Assembly: GCA_900155495.1 (NCBI GenBank)
Contig: FTLJ01001453.1
Span: 1-27,429, forward strand
Direction of reading: 5' to 3'
DNA: 27,429 nt
Origin: Porogramme epimiltina
Taxonomy: Eukaryota > Basidiomycota > Agaricomycetes > Polyporales > Polyporaceae
Both the position numbers and the translations under genes were made by a program. The first letter of the stretch is position 1, and every line of letters begins with the position of its first letter. The notes below the pieces were generated by a model. It made no database searches. It saw only the letters and a program-made list of their open reading frames with translations, and was not told the DNA's origin. Shown piece after piece: positions 10,309 to 19,014 of this stretch.

Positions 10309-12188
10309 ATGACCTCGTCCAGAGCGTCATCTATGGCCGAAGAAGGGAAACAGCCCCCAACCAGAGTGGGGGCTTCTCCAGTAGAAGACGAGGACGCCGA
10401 GTTTGGCGGACATGAAGCGCGCAAGGTGCTGGAGCGCAAACTGCTCCGCAAGATCGACCTGCGCATGTCCATACTCGTCGTCATCTATATCTTAAACTAT
10501 GTGCGTACTAATCCAAAAATATTCACGTCTCCTCGCTCACGGAGCTTTCACAGGTTGACCGCAACAACGCGGGGTACGGGTACTACTTTCTGCTGGTAGC
10601 AGCACGCTGACCATTTTTGAAGTGCTGCTCGAATGCGCGGTTTCGAGACCGGTCTCCACTTGCAGGGGCAGGAGTTCCCAACACTCTTGTCCATTCTTTA
10701 TGTTGGATACATTCTCATGCAGATACCCTCGTGAGTCTCCTTGCGTTTTTCGAGAACGGAGAATTGACCACCCCTCTAGGAACATGTTGCTGAACTACAT
10801 AGGCAAACCGTCTTCGTATTTACCAGTGTGTATGATGATATGGGGTACTATCTCCATCTTGACTGGTAAGTTATTGCACATCTCTCACTACAATCATGAA
10901 CTGACGGCACCTGCTAGGGATAACTAACGAGTCAGTTGAGCGGGGGAATATCCGTTGCTCTCATTCTGACGCTATATATTCGCAGCTTCGTAGGCGCGCT
11001 CTTGACCCGCTTCTTCCTCGGCTTTGTCGAAGCCGCCTTCTTTCCCGGCGCACTATTTTTGATCAGCAAATGGTACAAGCGCAGCGAGCTCGGCACACGC
11101 ACGGCAATCCTCTACTGTGGCAACATCATCTCGAACGCCTTCGGCGCGCTTATTGCGTCCGGGATCCTCGATGGAATGGACGGCAAGCTGGGCCGCGCCG
11201 CCTGGCGCTGGCTCTTCTACATTGAGGGTTCCCTCACCGTTTTCGTCGCGATCTGCGCAATCTTCATCCTCCCGGACTTTCCTGCGACGACGCGCTGGCT
11301 GAGTGACGAGGAGCGACGGCTCGCGATGCGCCGCATGGAAGAGGATGCAGGGGTCGGGGATGAGGGGGAGACTGAGGTCGGAGGCCACGCGGCGGGGTTG
11401 CTGCTCGCGGTGAAGGACTGGAAGGTGTGGTGGATGGCGCTCACGATGACGAGTCAGGTCACCGCGTTGAGTTTCAACGCGTACTTTCCGACACTGAGCG
11501 CGACGTTGGGTTTCAACCCGACGGTGACGCTGCTGCTATGCGCGCCGCCATTTGTGTTCACCGCAATCATGGCGTTCGTTGTATCCAGGTAGGTCTTTGA
11601 TGCTTTCCTGGAGCACGATTTGTTGAAACGTATCGTGATAGGCACTCCGACAAGACTGGAGAGAGGTTTTGGCACATCGTGCTTCCGACATTTGGCGGTA
11701 TCGTCGGATTCGTGATCGCTATAAGCACGATGAATACGGCCGCACGTTACTTCTCCTTGTGAGTCGCGCGCACTTGTAATCCTTCTCAGAACTAACGCGT
11801 GCCTTCTAGGTTCCTCATGGCCCAGTCCTACGCCGGGTTCGTGGTACTCTACACATGGGTCAGCAACTCGTTCCCTCGCCCTCCATCGAAGCGTGCGGTG
11901 GCCGTTGCCCTCGTGAACGCTTTCTCGCAGCTAGGAAACATTGCCGGATCGTAAGTCGTACCGAGAACAGCAAGCGTGTGATGCTCATACGACGCTTGCA
12001 GGTACATTTGGCCCAAGGGATGGGGCCCGACCTACCGCGATTCTTATGCGATTTGCATTTCTACGGCAGGCTGCACAATTGTGATGTGCTACGTCTTCCG
12101 CCAGCACTTGGCGTACCTGAACAAGAAGCTGGACAGAGAAGAGAACGAGAAGGGAGTGGAAGACAAGGGGTTCCGTTACCTACTATGA
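10309..12188 (+). CDS. MFS permease, anion:cation symporter family, tandem copy MFS2
   Basis: Same family and topology as MFS1: 12 helices, plasma membrane, substrate unknown. Exons: 10309-10500, 10554-10573 (20 nt), 10623-10730, 10780-10865, 10918-10930 (13 nt), 10986-11588, 11642-11758, 11810-11950 and 12002-12188, 488 residues, with every phase closing. Seen motifs are DRNNA after helix 1, GQEFPTLLSILYVGYILMQ, FFLGFVEAAFFPGALF, PATTRWLSDEERRLA and a C-terminal LNKKLDREEN helix. Skipping either microexon would shift the frame. A second in-frame ATG at 10333 aligns with the only start available in MFS3, so either may be used. It forms a head-to-tail pair with MFS3 and the two are closely similar over their whole length. 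Confidence 0.93.
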
Positions 12189-12572
12189 TCATTCAGAGAT
12201 AGTACCTTTCGAATGCAGTAAACGTACGTACCAAATCAACGGTGCGCAAAAGATTGACACGGGCGTCCAAGTGAAGATACTAGAACCTGACGGCGCGGCG
12301 CAATAAGTAATCACGCTGGACTGGCTGCTGTCGTGCCTCGCACAAGACCAGATCCAAGAACATACACACGAGAACCTCTCTGTCCCCCGCACCACCAAGC
12401 TTCCCATTTTCTGCTAAGGTGGGCCTCTTTATCCTTCTTGAGGCTGCAGTGTACATGCTCACAGGACTTTGTGTACAGGTTGCGGACAGGAGATAGTTGG
12501 TCTTTCGCTGAAGTTCATCCGCAGGCCGACCACGGTGGTCCTGGGCACACAATAGACCAATTTCCATCCTGA

Positions 12573-12621
12573 GGGAGATCAGAGTCCACAGGCTGTCATA
12601 GCCTGCGGACTCTGACCTCCC
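12573..12621. repeat. 22-bp inverted repeat with 5-nt loop
   Basis: Arm 12573-12594 and arm 12600-12621 are reverse complements at 20 of 22 positions, around the loop GTCAT. Both mismatches are A-C in a plus-strand RNA but G-U in a minus-strand RNA. A minus-strand transcript would therefore form an uninterrupted 22-bp hairpin. It lies in intergenic DNA 385 bp after the MFS2 stop. Confidence 0.85.
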
Positions 12622-12989
12622 AACCTTACGTCTTACGAGCGGCCTCTCGTGCCCATTGACCTCATGGGCTTGAGGACGCTTCTGCGTCACGATTATACCG
12701 CTTAGACTAACTTCTCTTCTCAGAACTCTGACCTCCCTGCGGCTCGGGTGAATCTACCATTGCATGCCATGTAATGATGCACCTGACTGATATCTATCCG
12801 CACTCTCACAGACTTGTCGCGATGCGATTCGAGCCATGTTGTCGCCCTGAAGGAACCCTCAATTTTGCTAGAGTCCGACCACACCCCGCAAGCACGGACG
12901 GAGGTGTGCGCACCCCTCGCGAACCTTATCGCGGCATCCCACGAGAGGACGGCGTCCACAAGGAACGAAAGCACACGTGGCGGGAGACG

Positions 12990-13009
12990 GTTCGCGTCCG
13001 TCACGTGCG
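12990..13009 (+). promoter_or_regulatory. CACGTG-containing 20-bp element upstream of MFS3
   Basis: Identical over 20 bp to 10021-10040 upstream of MFS2 and at nearly the same distance from the TATA box. This suggests the two permeases keep a common regulatory input. Confidence 0.55.
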
Positions 13010-13166
13010 TGCGGCCCACGCCCAAGACCAGACTGCGGCCAAGGTGCAACGGACTGCTTCTCTGAGCTCTCTCGTCATGCCTGGTGACTGTTGTCCGTGC
13101 ATCATGCATCCTCCGATATGCCTCTGGGGCACCCGTAATGCGTCTTATACATCAGCCTTCTCGTCG

Positions 13167-13173
13167 TATAAAA
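13167..13173 (+). promoter_or_regulatory. TATA box of MFS3
   Basis: TATAAAA, 130 bp before the MFS3 start codon, in sequence alignable with the MFS2 promoter. Confidence 0.65.
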
Positions 13174-13296
13174 TCAACCACGCTCGGACGCTTCCTCGCC
13201 CCAGATCGCCTTCAGGCTTCTGACACTCCCTGCTAGTGCGTGCTTGCTGAAGTTTAGCCTTTTCAGCACATTCTGGCGTCGTTCAGAGTGTCGTCT

Positions 13297-15157
13297 ATGG
13301 ATGAAGAGGGGAAGCAGCCTCAAACAATAGTGGACACTTCCACAGGAGAGGGTGAGGACGCGGAATTCGGGGGACATGAAGCACGCAAGGTACTGGAGCG
13401 CAAGCTACTCCGCAAGATCGACTTGCGCATGTCCATGCTCGTCGTCGCCTACATCTTAAACTACGCACGTGTCTCTTTAAAATGCTCCATGATGCTGCGC
13501 TCACAATCCTCTACAGGTTGACCGCAACAATGCGAGGTACGAGGGTCATTTTTGGCCGGTAGCAGTATGAGACTGACCGTCCTTGAAGTGCTGCTCGAAT
13601 GCGCGGTCTCGAGACCGATCTGCACCTGCAGGGGCAGGAGTTCCCGACCGTCCTGTCGATTCTGTATGTTGGATATACCCTTATGCAGGTACCGTCGTGA
13701 GTGCCCTTGCATTTTTGAGTGAGAGAGAACTGACCACAGCCTGTAGTAACATGCTGCTGAATTACATGGGCAAGCCATCCTTGTATTTACCCGTGTGTAT
13801 GATGGTATGGGGTACTATTTCTATCTTGACGGGTAAATCTTTTTGTATTTTTGGTGACAATGGTAGACTGACGGCATCTGATAGGAATAACTAAGGGGTA
13901 AGCTGAGAGCGGAAATATCCTCTGCTCCCATTTGATGCCATATTTTCCCAGCTTCGTAGGGGCGCTTTTGACCCGCTTCTTTCTCGGCTTCGTCGAAGCC
14001 GCCTTCTTCCCCGGTGCTCTATTCGTGATCAGCAAATGGTACAAGCGCAACGAACTGGGCACGCGCACGGCTATTCTCTATTGCGGCCTCATTATTTCGA
14101 ACGCCTTCGGTCCGCTCATCGCGTCGGGTATCCTCGATGGGATGGATGGCAAGCTAGGCCGCGCCGCCTGGCGCTGGCTGTTCTACATTGAGGGTTCCCT
14201 GACCATTTTCGTCGCTGTCTGTGCAATTTTCGTCCTCCCAGATTTTCCCGCAACGACACGTTGGTTGAATGACGAGGAGCGACGGCTCGCGATGCGTCGG
14301 ATGGAAGAAGACGCGGGAGTTGGGGACGAGGGGGAGACAGAGGTCGGAGGCTACGCGACGGGGTTGATTCTCGCGGTGAAGGACTGGAAGTTGTGGTGGA
14401 TGGCGTTGACAATGACGAGTTTCGACGTCGCAGTGAGCTTTACCGCGTACTTTCCGACCGTGAGCGCGACGATGGGCTTCAACCCTACGGTGACGCTATT
14501 GCTGTGCGCGCCCCCGTTCGTGTTCACTGCGATCATGGCGTTCGTCGTGTCTAGGTGAGTTTTTGGTGCTTTCTGGAAGAGCGTTTCGCTAAAACGCATC
14601 GTGACAGGCACTCCGACAAGACGGGAGAGCGCTTCTGGCACATTGTGCTCCCCGTAGTCGGCGGTATCGTTGGATTCGTGATCGCCATAAGCACGATGAA
14701 TACGGCCGCACGCTACGTCTCGTTGTGAGTCGTGTGCACATGTAATGCCCTCTTCGATTTAACGTGTACCATCTAGGTTCCTTATGGCCCAGTCCTACGC
14801 AGGGTATGCGGTGCTGTACACGTGGGTTAGCAACTCATTCCCTCGCCCTCCGTCGAAGCGTGCGGTGGCTGTTGCTCTTGCCAACGCATTCTCGCAGCCG
14901 GGGAACATTGCCGGGTCGTATGTCGCTCCAGGAGACACCGACAACAAGCGCGCAATACTCATGCTGTTCGCAGGTACATCTGGCCCACGGAATGGGGCCC
15001 GAGCTACCGCAACTCTTATGCGATTTGCATCTCTACGGCGAGCTGCACAATTGCGATGTGTTATATCTTCCGCCAAAATCTGGTGTACTTGAACCAGAAG
15101 CTGGACGAAGAAGAGAGGAGTGGGGTGGAAGAGAAGGGATTCCGTTACCTCCTGTGA
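13297..15157 (+). CDS. MFS permease, anion:cation symporter family, tandem copy MFS3
   Basis: Paralogue of MFS2 with the same intron positions. Exons: 13297-13464, 13517-13536 (20 nt), 13589-13696, 13747-13832, 13885-13897 (13 nt), 13952-14554, 14608-14724, 14777-14917 and 14974-15157, 479 residues, phases closing. Seen motifs are DRNNAS, GQEFPTVLSILYVGYTLMQ, FFLGFVEAAFFPGALF and PATTRWLNDEERRLA. The first intron starts with GC (13465), where MFS2 and MFS1 have GT; the neighbouring GT would give a stop after splicing, so a GC-AG intron is inferred. The ATG that aligns with the MFS2 first start is mutated, so translation should begin at 13297. The stop codon lies in the first unit of a 22-bp repeat. 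Substrate unknown; it may differ from MFS2, since helices near residues 290-305 have changed most. Confidence 0.92.
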
Positions 15158-15260
15158 TCAGTCAAACATGCTCCTGTGATCAGTCAAACATGCTCCTGTG
15201 ATCAGTCAAACATGCTCCTGTGATCAGTCAAACATGCTCCTGTGATCAGTCAAACATGCT
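15151..15260 (+). repeat. 5 x 22-bp perfect tandem repeat spanning the MFS3 stop codon
   Basis: Five exact, contiguous 22-bp units, each containing TGTGATCAGTCAAACATG. The first unit supplies the last bases of the MFS3 coding region and its TGA stop; the other four lie in the 3' UTR. MFS2 has a single diverged copy at the matching place, so the array arose after the duplication. Perfect identity indicates recent or homogenised expansion. There are no spacers, so it is not CRISPR-like. Confidence 0.97.
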
Positions 15261-15441
15261 GTGCCCTTTGAATGCAATGCCCCATGCTGTGCATGTGCCC
15301 CCCTTTGCTTCTTTCAACTTCTTCTCCAGAGGGCCTCAATTTCGGCGCGATGTCTCGCAAATTTTCTGTCACCTTCTTCGGCACTGTCGCCTGTCGTTGA
15401 CCTTGAAGAAAGACGCGAGCTCATCGTGAAAAAAAGGAGAG

Positions 15442-15446
15442 AAAAA
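15442..15446 (-). terminator. Pol III terminator of tRNA-Cys
   Basis: TTTTT on the minus strand one base after the tRNA 3' end. A second run of seven T follows at 15435-15429. Confidence 0.8.
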
Positions 15447-15447
15447 G

Positions 15448-15543
15448 AGGACCCACCGTGATTCGAACACGAGACCCTACGATATTGGCGTTCGACGATG
15501 AGTCGCCCTGCAATCGTATGCTCTACCACTGAGCTATAGGTCC
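15448..15543 (-). tRNA. tRNA-Cys(GCA) with 24-nt intron
   Basis: Full cloverleaf on the minus strand. Acceptor arms GGACCTA and TGGGTCC pair with one G-U. The D stem is GCTC/GAGC, the anticodon stem TACGA/TCGTA, and the T stem TCGTG/CACGG with loop TTCGAAT. The anticodon loop TTGCAG..A gives anticodon GCA, with a 24-nt intron at the normal place after position 37. The mature length is 72 nt and the discriminator base is U, as expected for tRNA-Cys. A T-run for Pol III termination follows directly. Confidence 0.95.
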
Positions 15544-16718
15544 TTGGATGATTGACAGCGTAGCCATATATTAGTGCAAGTGTTGCTCTTTGCTGATCCC
15601 AGCCTGAGTAGCTCGGAGGTCAGCGGCGACGTCGAGGGATCTTTCACTATTGGTACGTCTCCTTCTTTCGTGGGCTAAGCTCGCCATTCACACTATTTTT
15701 GTATAAGCGAGTACGAAGAGGAGTATGCTGCCGTGAAGAACAGCTCAGAGAGTAACCCGACTCGGTGGACCATCCTCCTCGATGCGCTGAAGCTCCTGGC
15801 CAACAGCGACAGCTCTCCCACGTTGACCAGCTCTGTTCCGGGGCCTCCTCCGCCAACTTCAAGGTTATCGTCATGCTTGACAGTGGGGCCTCGTACATGT
15901 AAGGGTAGCCTCAGCGGTAGTAGCACTTCGTTGTGTCACCCATGTTGGCAAACATGTCTCAAGCCAAATAGGGTGCGCGCAAAATGAAGGCCCGATTTTG
16001 TGCTTCGTTTAAGTTGTTTAGGTCCCCAAACTGCCAACGGCAAGTCAGCTTCATCTCAGTTCCCCGTATGATCCCAAAATGATTTGGCAAACATCCGGGC
16101 GTCCTGAGGCAGGCAGCGCTCGCCAGGCGATGCTGTCCGGCCGTAGTTGTTGCCAACCCAAGTTTTCATAGCGACTCTCCACGGGCGTACTTTCATCGCC
16201 AGCGCAACCGTGGTGGCCCAACAGGATCCATGAGGCACAGTGCAAATTCGTCAGGAGGATGTGCAACACACCGCTCACCGCCCACCGCCCAGGAATATCA
16301 GCGCTGTTGGCTGGAGTTGTGGGCTGTTGTAGGCACCGCAGCTGCTGCGTGATCTGGTAAGGCTGAGCAAGGCTTCTCCATCCAGACCATCCCATCTGCG
16401 ACGGAGATGGGTTTAGCGATGCCGTCCATATGTCCCTGCACTGCGTGTTCGTAAAGGCCCACGCGTCAACCACAGTGAACGTCCAATGAATGACATACGA
16501 TGAAATTCCCGTTGTCGGCACTGAAGATCCCATCTCATGGCAGTCACGACGTTGGCACCAATCAGGACACTGCAAGAGAACGGAGGCTTGTGAGAGGATT
16601 TGCTGAGATTACTCATAGATTGCTAACATTATTTTGATGGTAGATACTCGGTTTCCGGTCATGTATGGATGGACCTGCATCGAAGTGGATGGTTTTAGTA
16701 CAGACGCTTGCACGTAGG
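15544..16718. other. poorly coding region with orphan open frames
   Basis: No gene can be called with confidence. Base composition is less GC-rich than the neighbours. A plus-strand frame at about 15710-15987 reads like protein (EYEEEYAAVKNSSESNP...) but has no clear start. An overlapping plus frame ends in MLDSGASYM just before a stop at 15899. On the minus strand, 16051-16575 is a 174-residue open frame rich in Trp, Gln and Ser that matches no family I know. These may be remnants of a decayed gene or element. Confidence 0.35.
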
Positions 16719-16725
16719 TATATAA
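16719..16725 (+). promoter_or_regulatory. possible TATA box of the proline-rich secreted protein gene
   Basis: TATATAA, 214 bp before the ATG at 16939. A second AT-rich site, TATAAT, lies at 16885-16890. Which one is used cannot be decided from sequence. Confidence 0.4.
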
Positions 16726-16938
16726 CCCACCGTGCTTCTCCGACAGTCCCTAGGTTCCGCCTCACTTTCGAATTCACACTACATCGACGACCTTTGCCCG
16801 TGGCAGGTTTGCAGCTCACCCCCTCGTCTTCTCTGAACAGCAACTAACTGCTACGGGCCATAGGACCCGGACGTACGACTCTCCTATAATAACGTCACAC
16901 TCCCTACTCCCAATCGCTCGCTCGCCTGACTAACCGCA

Positions 16939-18196
16939 ATGCTCTTCCTTAAATCCAACTTCGTAGCCCTTTTCCTCCTCGCTGCTATCCTGGGTGCTCA
17001 AGCAGCTCCCATCGGTGATATATCCGATCCTGATGGCCCGAGCGCTCTTGTGCGCGCCCGCCCAGTGAAGGCTGCGCCGAAGAAGACGACCCCCGTCAAG
17101 CCACCGCCAGTACGCCCACCGCCGGTTAGGCCTCCTCCTCTGAAGCCGCCAACCAAGACCCCTCCGCCCCCGCCCCAGAAGCAAGACCCTCCTCCACCTC
17201 CCCCACAGAAGCAGGACCCCCCTCCGCCGCCGCCACCGCAGAAGCAGGATCCACCCACAGATCCGACAAAGACTCCCCCGCCTACTGACGGGAAGACGAC
17301 ACCTCCTGCAAATGGGACCAACCCTCCGACAGACGGGTCGACACCGCCAACCGGCGGTTCCACTTCTCCGACTGGCGGCGCCGCACCACCTTCAACTGGT
17401 GGTTCTGCGCCGCCATCAACTGGTGGATCAAAGCCTCCTACGGACGGGTCCACACCTCCCACTGACGGTTCCAAGCCGCCCACCGATCCCACCAAGCCCA
17501 CCGATGGCAAAGCAGGCAAGACATCGAGCAAGCGTCCTATCGACGTCACTTTCGCTCCCGGCATTACCCTTCCACCCATCGAGGTGTCGCCTCCCGCAAG
17601 CGCGGCTGCAGGACTGCCCACCGACCCCACGACTGGGCTGCCCATCGACCCTATCACGGGCTTCCCCTTCAACTCTACCTCGGGCTTCTTCATCGATCCA
17701 TCGACTGGCGCGCCGTTCGACCCGGCCACCGGGCTCGACATAGACCCCGCGACAGGCCTCCGCATGGACCCCGACTCCGGACTCGATCTCGACCCAAACA
17801 CAAACTTCCCTCTCGATCCCGCCACGAAGCAGCCGTTCGACCCCGCCACAGGCCAGTTCATCGACCCGGCCTCAGGCGCGCCCATCCCGAACTCGACGGT
17901 GGTGAGTGTGCCTGTAGACACCTTTAGACGACCTCTTATGCTCAACAATCCATCCGCAGACGGATGCGGCTGCACTTTCTGCAGTCACGGCTGCTTCACT
18001 GGCCGCTGCCGCTTCTGCGACCGACACCGTGGCAGCCTCTGTTACGGGCTCGGCCGTGGCTGCTTCCACCGATTCTGCTGTCTCTGTGACAGACACAGCT
18101 GCCACGGCGGCTGCCACGGACTCGCTCGCGTCGGTGACAGCGACCGATTCGACGGCGACAGCGACCGATGTAGCGTCGGTCACGGCGACGGCATGA
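16939..18196 (+). CDS. secreted proline-rich protein with octad (DPxTG) repeats
   Basis: Family not recognised. Exons 16939-17901 and 17960-18196, 399 residues. The N-terminus is a signal peptide: a hydrophobic run to about residue 22 and a likely cut after LGAQA. Next come a basic Lys/Pro segment, three PPPPQKQDPP-type blocks, and a Pro/Thr/Gly region (TPPTDGS, APPSTGGS) of mucin-like composition, probably O-glycosylated. Residues about 226-317 are eleven unbroken 8-residue units with consensus x-P-x-D-P-x-T-G. The tail is Ala/Thr/Ser-rich. It has no hydrophobic C-terminus, so a GPI anchor is unlikely. The intron at 17902-17959 is 58 nt with donor GTGAGT and a CTCAAC branch-like site. Ignoring it changes the frame and gives an unlikely Cys-rich tail. 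A cell-wall or extracellular matrix role is inferred from composition alone. Confidence 0.8.
17614..17889 (+). repeat. eleven 24-bp coding repeats (octad xPxDPxTG)
   Basis: Eleven full 24-bp units plus a half unit, with no insertion or deletion between them. The DP and TG positions are the best conserved. DNA identity between units is low, so this is an old repeat kept at protein level rather than a fresh minisatellite. Confidence 0.85.
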
Positions 18197-18915
18197 TGGG
18201 GTCATCTGCTTCTCCCTCCCACGAAGTTGGACTTGACGATCGCGCGTGCTCAGGAGCCGCTGTGGACGAGTTGACGAACATTTATGAAGGGCTCTGATAC
18301 GATGCACGCTGCCTTCGAATGCCTTTGTCAGAGGCTCCTGGTGCTTCACGATGTAATGTCCGGTTCGAAGAAGGCTCACCTCACTATGTTCGGTCTTGTG
18401 TGAGCAGTGGTTAGATGAGCCCGACTACAGAAGCAAGCTCGGAGAGGCCGACCGGTCTTTCTGTTTAAGGGCATGGAAGCGGCCTACGACTTTTATGGAG
18501 CCACACATACATAGTTCCACACGCCGGCCGGGGATTAGTAAGCGTACAACCGCAACTCACAAAGTCCCGTTAAGCTACATCGCGGTGCAGAAGATACACG
18601 CACACTGCGCAAGATTGATTACCCACGTCACCCGGACGTCGCCGTTGATTCTTGTACTTGAGGTGGTCAACCGTGGTATACAACTCGCCACTTTGATTAG
18701 TGACCGGATGTTAACAGCCGGGCTATCGAAGTGGGGTGCATCGATGGCGCAGCAGCGCCCATGCAGGTACGTGCAGACGATATCGGCGCAGCCGTTACAC
18801 TGACGTGGATCGGCGATCACGAGTCCACCGAATCTGTCACGAATGTTCATGTCTAAGGCCTGCGCTAACCATAAGTATCAGCGCCGGCGCGGCAAATACA
18901 CACTCTGCAGGATGG
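18197..18915. other. intergenic: 3' UTR of the secreted protein gene and DJ-1a promoter
   Basis: About 720 bp with no convincing gene. Short open frames on both strands resemble no family. The right end leads into the DJ-1a TATA box. Confidence 0.5.
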
Positions 18916-18923
18916 TATAAAAA
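18916..18923 (+). promoter_or_regulatory. TATA box of DJ-1a
   Basis: TATAAAAA, 99 bp before the ATG at 19015, followed by a pyrimidine-rich leader. This is the strongest TATA match in the window and is consistent with an inducible gene. Confidence 0.65.
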
Positions 18924-19014
18924 CCGTCTGCGTTCACTCACCTCGTCTCAACAGCCTCTGCCCTCTCCAGTAACCCACTAACTCGTCGACTCACCCACCC
19001 ACATCGCCGCAGAA

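Larger units (their letters stand above)
12189..13166. other. intergenic between MFS2 and MFS3
   Basis: About 1 kb without a credible gene. It holds the MFS2 3' UTR, an imperfect 22-bp inverted repeat (12573-12621), a 13-bp direct repeat of part of its right arm at 12725-12737, and on the right the MFS3 promoter. A 136-residue minus-strand open frame at 12280-12690 resembles nothing and crosses the inverted repeat. Confidence 0.6.

Noticed and set aside
12280..12690. 136-codon minus-strand open frame between MFS2 and MFS3
   Set aside because: No domain, atypical composition, and it runs through the inverted repeat.
4431..15157. Biosynthetic or catabolic gene cluster around the three transporters
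   Set aside because: The neighbours (tRNA editing protein, RING protein, tRNA) give no pathway enzymes or cluster regulator. The arrangement is better explained by gene duplication.
15151..15260. CRISPR-like array
   Set aside because: The units are directly adjacent with no spacers, and the sequence is eukaryotic. It is a minisatellite.
16998..17975. 325-codon antisense open frame across the secreted protein gene, Gly-rich
   Set aside because: It mirrors the proline and DPxTG codons of the plus-strand gene. It has no signal peptide, no family match and no independent promoter.
17902..18297. Unspliced 452-residue version of the secreted protein with a Cys-rich tail
   Set aside because: It needs retention of a 58-nt intron with good donor, branch and acceptor sites. 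The Cys-rich frame is the shifted reading of Ala/Thr codons.
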